From positions 4,402,001 through 4,466,000 of the forward strand of contig NZ_CP046175.1 of NCBI RefSeq assembly GCF_009708215.1: DNA of 64,000 nucleotides, given 5' to 3'. The translations under genes were made by a program, and so were the position numbers. Positions within the stretch are counted from its first letter, which is position 1, and every line of letters starts with the position of its first letter. This stretch comes from Occultella kanbiaonis. Its GTDB lineage: Bacteria > Actinomycetota > Actinomycetes > Actinomycetales > Beutenbergiaceae. The notes beneath the pieces were generated by a model. It had not been told where the DNA came from, did not search any database, and saw only the letters and a program-made list of their open reading frames with translations. Positions 9,711 to 17,060 of this stretch are shown one piece after another.

Positions 9711-10559
9711 ATGGGCGGGGATACTCAGCGCGTGGTCTCTATCATCATTCCGGCGCACAACGAGGAGCGGGCACTGCCTCGGCTGTTGGATGCGCTCCAG
9801 GGCGCCGACGGATACCCGTCCGAGATCGTAGTCGTGGCAAACGGCTGCTCGGACCGGACTGCGGACATCGCCCGCGACCATGAGGTCACCGTGATCGAGA
9901 CACCGGTGCCGTCGAAGATCCGCGCCCTCGCACTCGGGGACCAGCACGCCACAGCCTTCCCACGGATCTATATCGACGGCGACGTGGTGCTCGGTGCCGA
10001 CGACGCGCGCGCTCTCTGCGACGCACTCACCGGGAGGATCCAGGCCTCGGGTCCGACCAGGCACGTGCCGATGGACGGGGTGTCAGCACCGGTCCGCTGG
10101 TACTACGACGTGTGGCAACGGCTGGACGGCGTCCGGACCGAGTTGTACGGACGCGGTGTGATCGCCGTGAGCGAGCAGGGCCACGCCCGGATCCGGGACT
10201 GGCCGGAGACCATGTCCGACGACCTACACCTGGCCATGAGCTTCGCCCCCGAAGAGCGCACCGTGGTCCCCGGAGCCCGGGTCACCATCAGGCCGCCGAA
10301 GACCTACGCCGATCTGTTGCGCCGGCGGGTCCGTGCGATGACCGGAAACACCCGCATGTCGGCTGCGCGCGGCGCACCGCCCGTCCGTGGTGCCGGTGCG
10401 ACCCCGGGGGCTCTCGCCCGGATGGCCATGGCCGAGCCCCGACTGCTGCCGGGCGTGGTCGTCTTCGTGGCCACCGCGGCCGTTTCCAAGCTGTTGGGCC
10501 GCCGTGCGGCGCGGCGCGGTGACACCACGTGGCTAAGGGATGAGAGCAGCCGACGCTGA
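9711..10559 (+). CDS. Glycosyltransferase family 2
   Basis: GT2 protein of 282 residues. It has the N-terminal VVSIIIPAHNEERALPRLLD motif, a nucleotide-binding EIVVVANGCSDRTADIA segment and a YIDGDVVL metal site. A hydrophobic segment near the C-terminus (LLPGVVVFVATAAVSKLLG) may anchor it to the membrane. ATG 9711 is used here; GTG 9732 is an equally reasonable start because GGCGGGGA lies about ten bases before it. It is divergent from the GT4-headed operon and directly precedes the lasso-peptide cluster, with 298 bases between. Proteins of this subgroup are often annotated only as GT2; the substrate is unknown. Confidence 0.85.
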   Translation: MGGDTQRVVSIIIPAHNEERALPRLLDALQGADGYPSEIVVVANGCSDRTADIARDHEVTVIETPVPSKIRALALGDQHATAFPRIYIDGDVVLGADDARALCDALTGRIQASGPTRHVPMDGVSAPVRWYYDVWQRLDGVRTELYGRGVIAVSEQGHARIRDWPETMSDDLHLAMSFAPEERTVVPGARVTIRPPKTYADLLRRRVRAMTGNTRMSAARGAPPVRGAGATPGALARMAMAEPRLLPGVVVFVATAAVSKLLGRRAARRGDTTWLRDESSRR

Positions 10560-10564
10560 CACCC

Positions 10565-10592
10565 CACAGCCTGTGCTTCGGTCACGGCTGTG
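10565..10592 (+). terminator. Weak terminator-like hairpin after the GT2 gene
   Basis: CACAGCC at 10565-10571 can pair with GGCTGTG at 10586-10592 just after the glycosyltransferase stop. The loop is 14 bases and no T-run follows, so it is only a possible terminator. Confidence 0.25.
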
Positions 10593-10857
10593 CTCATGAA
10601 GCGTCACCCGTCAAGGCCCACCCCCGTCCGCGGCCGCTGCCGTCAGCAACAGGCACGCAATAGGACGCTTCGAACCGCATCGGCACGACTCTCAACCAAC
10701 GCTTCGGTGGCCTCACACCCTCTCACCCCCTGGTGAGCGGAATTCCCGGCAAAGGTCACCCCCCAGTCACCCGACGCTTCCGCACCCGCTCCCCTAGATT
10801 CCGGAGTGTTCGAGCAGTAACTACCGGCTGTAGCCATCGGGCATGGGGAGATACGAC

Positions 10858-11121
10858 GTGAAGTTGCGTAGAGACGGCGTCACCTGGCGTGAGATCGACG
10901 GCGAGATGGTCATCCTCGACCTGAAGACGTCCAAGTACCTGACCACGAACCGAGCCGGCACCACGTTGGTCAGGTTGCTCGCCGAGGACCGCAGCACCGG
11001 TGACCTCACCGACGCGCTGGTCACCGAGTTCGGCATCAGCACCGATCAGGCCGCCGGCGACGTCGCCACGTTCGTGGACTCCCTCGAGCAACGGGGGCTG
11101 CTGCAGGACGCTGCGCTTTGA
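10858..11121 (+). CDS. Lasso peptide RRE protein (B1, PqqD-like)
   Basis: Small protein of 87 residues with the PqqD fold that serves as RiPP recognition element. It begins MKLRRDGVTWREIDGEMVIL, followed by DLKTSKYLTTN and the helical region FVDSLEQRGLL. B1 proteins bind the leader peptide and present the precursor to the B2 protease. The GTG at 10858 is preferred over ATG 10843 because GGGGAGA lies seven bases upstream and B1 proteins usually start at this strand. It is the first gene of the cluster; the precursor follows after 71 bases. A TAGATT sequence at 10795-10800 is a possible -10 box. Confidence 0.88.
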   Translation: MKLRRDGVTWREIDGEMVILDLKTSKYLTTNRAGTTLVRLLAEDRSTGDLTDALVTEFGISTDQAAGDVATFVDSLEQRGLLQDAAL

Positions 11122-11192
11122 CGCGCTCAAGATTTCCGGCACATCCAGGCCGGGGCCACAACCGCTACACCTCGAGAGGGGGTGACACCACT

Positions 11193-11321
11193 ATGTACGA
11201 ATCTCCGATGATCCAGGAGGTCGGCTCCGTCCGCGACCTCACGCTGGGCCAGGGACTGCGGGGGAGCGACGACAGCCTCGGCTGGTTCTCCTGGGGGACC
11301 AACCCGGACCCGTCGTCCTGA
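11193..11321 (+). CDS. Lasso peptide precursor (A)
   Basis: A 42-residue peptide with a clear lasso leader. MYESPMIQEVGSVRDLTL carries the RRE-binding YxxP motif (Y2, P5), Ile7, Gly11 and a Thr at the penultimate leader position (T17). Cleavage after L18 gives a 24-residue core starting GQGLRGSDDSLG and ending WFSWGTNPDPSS. Gly1 could form the macrolactam with Asp8 or Asp9, and Trp13, Phe14 and Trp16 could act as plugs below and above the ring. There are no Cys residues, so it would be class II. GAGAGGGGG precedes the ATG by about ten bases. The C-terminal Ser-Ser matches the substrate logic of the kinase encoded downstream. I do not recognise this core as a named lasso peptide. Confidence 0.85.
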   Translation: MYESPMIQEVGSVRDLTLGQGLRGSDDSLGWFSWGTNPDPSS

Positions 11322-11334
11322 CCTCAGGTCGAGA

Positions 11335-11370
11335 CCGGACCCGCCGACCATAGGTGGTCGGCGGGTCCGG
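11335..11370 (+). terminator. Perfect 16-bp hairpin between precursor and cyclase genes
   Basis: CCGGACCCGCCGACCA (11335-11350) pairs perfectly with TGGTCGGCGGGTCCGG (11355-11370) around a TAGG tetraloop, 14 bases after the precursor stop. No T-run follows. It probably works as a leaky terminator or 3' stabiliser giving more precursor mRNA than enzyme mRNA, a common arrangement in RiPP operons. Confidence 0.75.
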
Positions 11371-11427
11371 CTCATTGTGCCGATGGCACCACAATCGTCA
11401 GAACACTGATGCGAGGGGACGCAGGAG

Positions 11428-12594
11428 TTGACGCACGCAATACCGGTACACGACTACATCCGCTCCGATCCCTTTGAGGTAGCGACGTGCTGGCAGCACG
11501 GGCTGACCGAACCCACTGCCCTGCCGGCTACGTCCCGCACCCCGCGTGAGGCTCTGGAAGCGGCCATCCTTCCCGCACTCGTAGAGGGACCGTGCTATGT
11601 GACCTTCTCGGGTGGTCGTGACTCGTCGGCCGTCCTGGCAGTCGCAACGGACCTGGCCCGACGGAAGGGCCTTCCCGATCCTGTACCCGTGACCCGCGTC
11701 TACCCGGACCTGCCCGAATCTGACGAGACCGAGTGGCAGGAACTCGTCGTGAGCCACCTCCGGATCGAGAATTGGCTCCGACTCGAGTTCACCGAGGATG
11801 AGACCGACCTGATCGGTCCGGCAGCACGCCTCAGCATCCGCCAGCACGGGATCCTTTGGCCACCCGCTCTGCACAGTCATGGCCTCGTGTACCGGCACCT
11901 CTCAGGCGGTGCGATGCTCACCGGGGAGGGTGGCGACGCGGTCCTGGACGCGCGTCGCATCACCCCGCTCACGCTGCTGCGACGTCGTCGCCGAGCCACC
12001 CGCAGGCTCTGGTCCGACGCCGCCAAGGCTCTCGCGCCCGCACCGGTACGCCGTCGTCAGATTGCGCGCGATCTCGAGGTGAGTGATCCGCAACTCTGGC
12101 TACGGCCCGACGTCGCCCGTCGCCACGAGAGACTGGCCGCGGCCGATGAGGCGAAGCAGCCGCTGCGTTATGACAACGCCACCTGGTGGATCAACAGCCG
12201 TCGATTCTGGGCAACGATGACGACCAACCAGTCGCTCATCGCCTCCACGTACGGTGTGCGTACCGCCGATCCGCTCTTGGACGCCGGCTTCCTTGCCGCT
12301 CTCGCCCACGCCGGTGGCATCTGGGGCTTCAACGGCCGCACCTCCACGATGAAGGCCCTCTTCTCCGACCTCCTACCCCCCGCCCTGTTGGCTCGCCGGA
12401 CGAAGGCCAGCTTCAACAATGCATATTCAGGGCGATACACCCGGGAGTTCGCTACCGCCTGGGACGGTACCGGGGTCGACACCGAACTGGTGGACCCGGA
12501 AGCTCTCCGCGCCATGTGGCTCTCGGACACACCGACCATGTCGACTGCGATGCTGTTGCACCAGGCGTGGCTGGCCTCGCAGAGCGAGTCGTGA
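11428..12594 (+). CDS. Lasso cyclase, short asparagine-synthetase-like protein (C)
   Basis: Predicted to adenylate the core Asp side chain and form the isopeptide ring with Gly1, using ATP. The PP-loop SGGRDSSAVL lies at residues 61-70, and the second conserved region SGGAMLTGEGGDAVLDARR carries the GEGGD motif. At 388 residues it lacks the roughly 200-residue N-terminal glutaminase-like domain found in McjC and most lasso cyclases; the synthetase domain starts almost at once. The TTG at 11428 is used because GAGGGG sits nine bases before it and no better in-frame start precedes the PP-loop. The stop overlaps the protease start (GTGA). Confidence 0.85.
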   Translation: MTHAIPVHDYIRSDPFEVATCWQHGLTEPTALPATSRTPREALEAAILPALVEGPCYVTFSGGRDSSAVLAVATDLARRKGLPDPVPVTRVYPDLPESDETEWQELVVSHLRIENWLRLEFTEDETDLIGPAARLSIRQHGILWPPALHSHGLVYRHLSGGAMLTGEGGDAVLDARRITPLTLLRRRRRATRRLWSDAAKALAPAPVRRRQIARDLEVSDPQLWLRPDVARRHERLAAADEAKQPLRYDNATWWINSRRFWATMTTNQSLIASTYGVRTADPLLDAGFLAALAHAGGIWGFNGRTSTMKALFSDLLPPALLARRTKASFNNAYSGRYTREFATAWDGTGVDTELVDPEALRAMWLSDTPTMSTAMLLHQAWLASQSES

Positions 12595-13037
12595 GCATGC
12601 GCCTCCCGCCGACGGACGAGTGGCCCTGGATCGCCGCGGCGCTTGCAACCGCACTGGTGACCGAGATCGGCTTGCGTACGGCCGGCCTGCCCCGCCTCTC
12701 CCAGAGCCTCGGCACGCCCCTACGCACCATCGACGCCGGGCCGGTCCGCCACCCGCACGTGCGACCCACGTTGGACGATCGGGACCGCCGCAAGGTGCGA
12801 GCCACGCGGCGCGTGATGCGGCACTGGCCCTTCGGCGACACCTGCCTACGGCAAGCGCTCGTCAGCGGAGCCCTGCTTCGACGACTCGGTCCGGAACTCA
12901 TCGTGGGCGTCGCGAAGATCGACGGCGAGATCCGAGCCCACGCATGGCTCGAGATCGACGGCGCGATCCTGGACCCGCTTCGAGCCGCGTCCTCCTACAC
13001 TCCCCTGACAGCACTCAAGCCTTCGGAGACAGCGTGA
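12591..13037 (+). CDS. Lasso peptide leader protease (B2, transglutaminase-like)
   Basis: Protease of 148 residues of the lasso B2 family, which removes the leader from the precursor held by B1. The family catalytic Cys is in FGDTCLRQALVSGALLRRLG (C85) and the His in RAHAWLEIDG (H117); D128 in ILDP is the likely third residue. N-terminal helices (WIAAALATALVTEIGLR) match the family. The GTG start at 12591 overlaps the cyclase stop by four bases and its own stop overlaps the kinase start in the same way, so C, B2 and K are translationally coupled. Confidence 0.88.
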   Translation: MSMRLPPTDEWPWIAAALATALVTEIGLRTAGLPRLSQSLGTPLRTIDAGPVRHPHVRPTLDDRDRRKVRATRRVMRHWPFGDTCLRQALVSGALLRRLGPELIVGVAKIDGEIRAHAWLEIDGAILDPLRAASSYTPLTALKPSETA

Positions 13038-13999
13038 GCACCACCCGCCTGTACGGCCTGAATCTCGCATCCGACCTGCCGCTCCATCAGAACCGGCAGG
13101 GACAGGGTGACGCCGACGTCACGATCCGGCTCGGCGCGCCGATGGAGGCGACTGAGCAGGTTCCTCCCGGCCGCGTGCTCCTCCATCTCGACGGCGACAA
13201 GCAGTACTACTCCGCCACCGACACGGGATCCGGGTATCTGCTCCGGTTCTACCGCACCTGCGACTTCGAGCTCGACCAGGACCTGACCACGGTGACGGTC
13301 CGACTCGTGCATGGCGCGGACCCCGAACGTGCCGGCGTCCTCGCCGCGGGGACGATGCTCTCGTTCCTGCTCGCAATGCGTGGGCGTCCGGTGCTGCACG
13401 CGAGCGCGGTGCAGGTGGGCGACGCCGCTCTCGCGTTCGTGGGCCGTTCCGGCATGGGCAAGTCCACGATGGCGACGCTTATGTGCGCCGACGGCGCCCG
13501 CCTCATCACCGACGACGTGCTCCACCTCGACCTCGATACGGCGCCACCCCGGTGTCACCTCGGGGCGACCGAACTCCGCCTCCGCAAGGCCGCGGGCGAC
13601 CTCGCCGCCCGGTTCACTGTTCCGCCGGTGCACCGAGTCACCGGCGACGACCGGGACGCGCTCGCCACGGCTCGGGCCGAGACCGACCGACTGCCTCTGC
13701 ACGCGATCGTGATTCCGGCGCCCGACCACTCGGACCAGGATCGCGAGCCCGAGTTCACCCGCCTGTCCCAGCGAGACGCGCTGCTGCACCTGCTGATGTT
13801 CCCCCGCATCGTCGGCTGGGAGGATCCAGCCGCCGTGGACCAGCAGTTCCAGCACCTCAGCGATCTCGTCGAGACGGTTCCGGTCTACGTCGCCCGGCTG
13901 CCCTGGGGGCCGCCCTTCCCGCCGTTCATCGCCACACAGGTACGCGCCGCGGTTGCGCTGGATCAGCCGGTCGCCTCGGTCTCGACACCAGCCAGGTAG
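13034..13999 (+). CDS. HPr-kinase-like protein, predicted lasso peptide kinase
   Basis: Protein of 321 residues with an HPr kinase/phosphorylase-type P-loop, GRSGMGKST (137-145), the preceding LHASAV strand (121-126) and the LITDDVLHLD segment (157-166). The family phosphorylates serine. In the characterised paeninodin pathway a kinase of this class phosphorylates the C-terminal Ser of the lasso precursor, and here the precursor ends Ser-Ser. The GTG at 13034 overlaps the B2 stop (GTGA). The last 37 bases overlap the 3' end of the nucleotidyltransferase gene on the other strand. The function is inferred from cluster context and the P-loop; the substrate is untested. Confidence 0.82.
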   Translation: MSTTRLYGLNLASDLPLHQNRQGQGDADVTIRLGAPMEATEQVPPGRVLLHLDGDKQYYSATDTGSGYLLRFYRTCDFELDQDLTTVTVRLVHGADPERAGVLAAGTMLSFLLAMRGRPVLHASAVQVGDAALAFVGRSGMGKSTMATLMCADGARLITDDVLHLDLDTAPPRCHLGATELRLRKAAGDLAARFTVPPVHRVTGDDRDALATARAETDRLPLHAIVIPAPDHSDQDREPEFTRLSQRDALLHLLMFPRIVGWEDPAAVDQQFQHLSDLVETVPVYVARLPWGPPFPPFIATQVRAAVALDQPVASVSTPAR

Positions 14000-15087
14000 A
14001 CCTCCAACGCGGCCTCATCCGCTTTGAGCCTGGTGGTCTTCGGGGCCGCGGGCGCCCGGCGGACGCGTTCTCGCACGCCGAGCAGCGCGTTGTGGCCGGC
14101 CACGGTGACCGTGCGTGCTGCGCTCGGTTGCGCGGCGCGCGCCACCAGCCGCGCCAGGCCCGGCTCCTGGCGTGCGTCCGGTACGGGGGCGACTCGATCC
14201 ACGACCGCCGTGAGCGCACCGAAGGCATCGGACAGGCCCAGCCGCCGGTTCAGGTCATCGGGCGCCGACGTGGTGCCGAAGACATGCCGGGCACGTGCCA
14301 GGACCAGAGCGACGTGTGGCTCGGCGCGCCAGGTCCTGGCCCGGCGGCCCACCTCGTCCCAGTCCTCGATCTGGGCTGCCAACCGGTCCGCGTCCACGAG
14401 GAGGAGTAGTCGGTTCGCGCCGGTCAGCGCCGCGTGCAGGCAGACGTGCACCAGGGCGTCCGCGCGTGACAGGGCCCAGGCGCGGTTCAGGCCGAGTGCC
14501 ACGGGGGTCCTGCGATCCAGGAGCTCACGCGTCGGCACCGCGAACCGCGCTCGCCGCACCGCCATGTTGATCATGGACCAGTGAAGGTCCATCAGGAGCC
14601 CGGACGGACTGACCCAGTGCATCTCCCCCGGCGTGCGGGGGTTGCGGAGCATGTCGTCGTAGTCGGCGATAGTCCAGCCGGCCGCGAGGAGCCGGCGCGC
14701 GACCTCACGCAGGTCGTGGGGATCGACCAGGGTGTCGACGTCGTGATAGGTCCGCAGCCCCTGCGCGGGATGGGCCGTCTCGGAGAGGAACGGGCCCTTG
14801 AAGGTCACCCAGTCGATGTCCTCGAGGATGCCGCCGAACTCGTCGAGCATGATCGTCGCCCGGATGTGCACCCCCATGGCGTGGTCCCGGTCCGGCCGCA
14901 GCAGCGCGGCATCCTCCGGGGCACGGTCCCTGAGCGCGAGGTGCACGAGTGGCGCCACCCGGTGGTACCGGGCGGCCTTGATCAGGTCCGGCCGTGCGTC
15001 CTCCCCTGGCACGGCGAGGCCACGATCGCCGCGAGCAACGGCCACCAGCAGGTCCGACACCGCCTGCTTCGTGCGGCGATCGACCAC
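13963..15087 (-). CDS. Nucleotidyltransferase family protein (NTP_transf_5-like), lasso tailoring candidate
   Basis: Protein of 374 residues with the signature of the PF14907 nucleotidyltransferase family: WVTFKGPFLS (KGPF at 97-100) and RTYHDVDTLVDP with D116 and D118 as likely metal ligands, then a long helical C-terminal half. Members accompany kinases in phosphorylated lasso clusters; in pseudomycoidin the homologue was linked to adding hexose units to the phosphate. The GTG at 15087 has GGGAG five bases upstream; longer frames would start in sequence with no ribosome binding site. It converges on the kinase gene with a 37-base overlap, which supports a shared evolutionary history. Confidence 0.8.
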   Translation of the reverse strand: MVDRRTKQAVSDLLVAVARGDRGLAVPGEDARPDLIKAARYHRVAPLVHLALRDRAPEDAALLRPDRDHAMGVHIRATIMLDEFGGILEDIDWVTFKGPFLSETAHPAQGLRTYHDVDTLVDPHDLREVARRLLAAGWTIADYDDMLRNPRTPGEMHWVSPSGLLMDLHWSMINMAVRRARFAVPTRELLDRRTPVALGLNRAWALSRADALVHVCLHAALTGANRLLLLVDADRLAAQIEDWDEVGRRARTWRAEPHVALVLARARHVFGTTSAPDDLNRRLGLSDAFGALTAVVDRVAPVPDARQEPGLARLVARAAQPSAARTVTVAGHNALLGVRERVRRAPAAPKTTRLKADEAALEVYLAGVETEATG

Positions 15088-15326
15088 TAGAACTCCCGGC
15101 GTCTTCGGGCGGTCCCCGGCAGCGGGACGGCAATGATCGGTGGCCCTGCGCGCATCCGGCAGGTGACGAAAGGCTAGCGTGGGCAGCCGTCCCACGAGGG
15201 CGGAATGGCGGGGATCCGCGAACGTCGACGCTGTCCAAGCCACCCGCCGATCGGGACGGCGGAACGGCATGAACGCCAATACCGACTTTGGCCGCGTGTC
15301 GCCCGACGTGCGACTGAAAGCCAAAA

Positions 15327-15356
15327 TCCTGCCGAGGCCGATCGGCCCCGGCAGGA
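15327..15356 (-). terminator. Rho-independent terminator of the dha operon
   Basis: On the minus strand TCCTGCCGGGGCC and GGCCTCGGCAGGA form a stem with one mismatch around GATC, directly followed by TTTTGG. It lies 16 bases past the dhaK stop. Confidence 0.75.
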
Positions 15357-15371
15357 AGGCTCTGCTGCCGC

Positions 15372-16367
15372 TCAGAAGATCCGGTTCGACACCTCCGCCG
15401 GCGCGAGCAGCAACTCCTTGAGCTCGTCGTCGACCTTCAGCAGGGTCAGCGAGGCGCCGGCCATGTCCAGGGAGGTGCAGTACTCCCCCACGTAGCTGCG
15501 GAACACCGAGATGCCCTGGTCGGCGAGCTTGCGGTGGGCGATCCCGTAGAGCAGGTACTGCTCGCTGATCGGGGTGCCGCCGAGACCGTTGATCATCAGG
15601 GCGACCTCGTCGCCGGAGGAGTACGGCAGGTCGCCAACGACCGCGTCGAGCAGGATGTCGACGATCTCGTCGGCACTGGCGAGCTTGACGCGTTCGCGGC
15701 CCGGTTCACCGTGGATGCCGATCCCGACCTCCATCTCGTCGTCACCGATCTCGAACAGGGGTGTGCCGCGTTCGGGCGGGGTGCACGAGGTGAGCGCGAT
15801 GCCCATGCTGCGCACGGACGCGATCACCTTCTCCCCGATCCGGACGAGCTCCTCCAGCTCGGCCCCGTTCTCCGACGCGGCCCCGGTGGCCTTGATGACG
15901 AAGAAGTTGCCCGCCACGCCGCGGCGCCCGACGGTCCAGGTGGAGTCCTTGACCGCGACGTCGTCATCGACGAGCAGGGCGCCGACCTTCATGCCGTCGG
16001 CCTCGCACATCTCCTTGGCCATCTCCCACGCGGTGCGGTCGCCGGTGTAGTTGTTGACCAGGTGCAGGATGCCCTTCGGGGAGTAGAGCAGCTTGGACGT
16101 CTCGTAGACGAACTCCACGGGAGGCCCCGCGAACACGTCGCCCGGGCACGCGCCGTCGAGCATGCCCTTCCCGACGATCATCGTGTGCGCGGGCTCGTGA
16201 CCGGAACCGGAGCCCTGGATGATGCTGACCTTGTTGTCGTTGGGCGCGTCGGCTCGGTAGATGAGGTTGTAGCGCGGGTCGTAGTCGAGTGCCCCGCCGC
16301 TGGCGAGCTGGATGCCGGTGAGCATCTCGGGGACGAACTGACGTGGGTCGTTGACGAACTTCTTCAC
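15372..16367 (-). CDS. dhaK: Dihydroxyacetone kinase subunit DhaK
   Basis: Substrate-binding subunit of a dihydroxyacetone-type kinase, 331 residues, the normal DhaK length. The GSGSGHEPAH loop (52-61) and the covalent substrate-binding histidine in VGIGIHGEPG (H219) are present. It binds short ketoses as a hemiaminal while DhaL supplies the phosphate. The GTG start at 16367 has a perfect AAGGAG seven bases upstream and overlaps the dhaL stop (GTGA). No DhaM phosphoryl donor is encoded nearby, so the phosphate may come from ATP via DhaL or from a distant DhaM. The true substrate could be dihydroxyacetone or another short ketose such as erythrulose. Confidence 0.92.
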   Translation of the reverse strand: MKKFVNDPRQFVPEMLTGIQLASGGALDYDPRYNLIYRADAPNDNKVSIIQGSGSGHEPAHTMIVGKGMLDGACPGDVFAGPPVEFVYETSKLLYSPKGILHLVNNYTGDRTAWEMAKEMCEADGMKVGALLVDDDVAVKDSTWTVGRRGVAGNFFVIKATGAASENGAELEELVRIGEKVIASVRSMGIALTSCTPPERGTPLFEIGDDEMEVGIGIHGEPGRERVKLASADEIVDILLDAVVGDLPYSSGDEVALMINGLGGTPISEQYLLYGIAHRKLADQGISVFRSYVGEYCTSLDMAGASLTLLKVDDELKELLLAPAEVSNRIF

Positions 16368-17023
16368 TGTCCGGCTCCTTGCCGTGAGTCGCGCCACGCG
16401 GCGCTGATGTCCTGCAGGATCACCCCGATGGCGGTCGCCCCCGCGTCCACCGATGCGCGGCTGCGTTCGCCCGTGTAGGCGGCGCGGCCCCGTTTCGCGA
16501 GCATGCCCAGCGTCGCCTCCGCGGCGGAGACGGCCACGTCGGCTGCCTTCTGCACGGCGGCGACGCCGCCGTCGTCGAACCCCTCGGCGATGCTGGCCTC
16601 CAGCGAGTCGACCGCCGGCACCAGGGCATCGAGCAGGGTCTTGTCCCCGAGTTCCGCCTGGCCGCGCTGGGAGATCCCGGTGATCGAGGCCCGCAGGACC
16701 TCGATCAGCTCCGGCCCGGTGAGGCTGGTGCGCTCCCCCGCGGCGGCCGCCGCACGCATGAACGCCGTGCCCCAGATCGGCCCGCTGACCCCGCCGACCT
16801 TGCCGGCGATGACGAACCCGACCTTCTTCAGCAGTGCCCCCACGCTGGTGTGGTCGAAGGAGTCGAGGTCGGTCCCGACCACCTCGAACCCGTTGCGCAG
16901 CGAGAACCCGAAGTCGCCGTCCCCCGCCACGGCGTCCAGCTGCGCGAACTCCTCGGCGTTGTCCACGATGGTCCGCGCCATCGTGCGCAGGACGAGGTCG
17001 ACGTCGTCGTTCGTATCCGTCAT
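16364..17023 (-). CDS. dhaL: Dihydroxyacetone kinase subunit DhaL
   Basis: Nucleotide-binding subunit partner of DhaK, 219 residues. The metal/ADP-binding motif LDAVAGDGDFG near the N-terminus holds the conserved Asp residues, and the helical barrel segment KVGGVSGPIWGTAFMRAA is typical. The ATG at 17023 has AAGGAGGG five bases upstream. It is the fourth gene of the SorC-led operon; 37 bases separate it from the HAD phosphatase gene upstream, and it overlaps dhaK downstream by four bases. Confidence 0.92.
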   Translation of the reverse strand: MTDTNDDVDLVLRTMARTIVDNAEEFAQLDAVAGDGDFGFSLRNGFEVVGTDLDSFDHTSVGALLKKVGFVIAGKVGGVSGPIWGTAFMRAAAAAGERTSLTGPELIEVLRASITGISQRGQAELGDKTLLDALVPAVDSLEASIAEGFDDGGVAAVQKAADVAVSAAEATLGMLAKRGRAAYTGERSRASVDAGATAIGVILQDISAAWRDSRQGAGQ

Positions 17024-17060
17024 GCCTACCCTCCTTGGTCGGTGCGGTGTTGGGTGCGAG

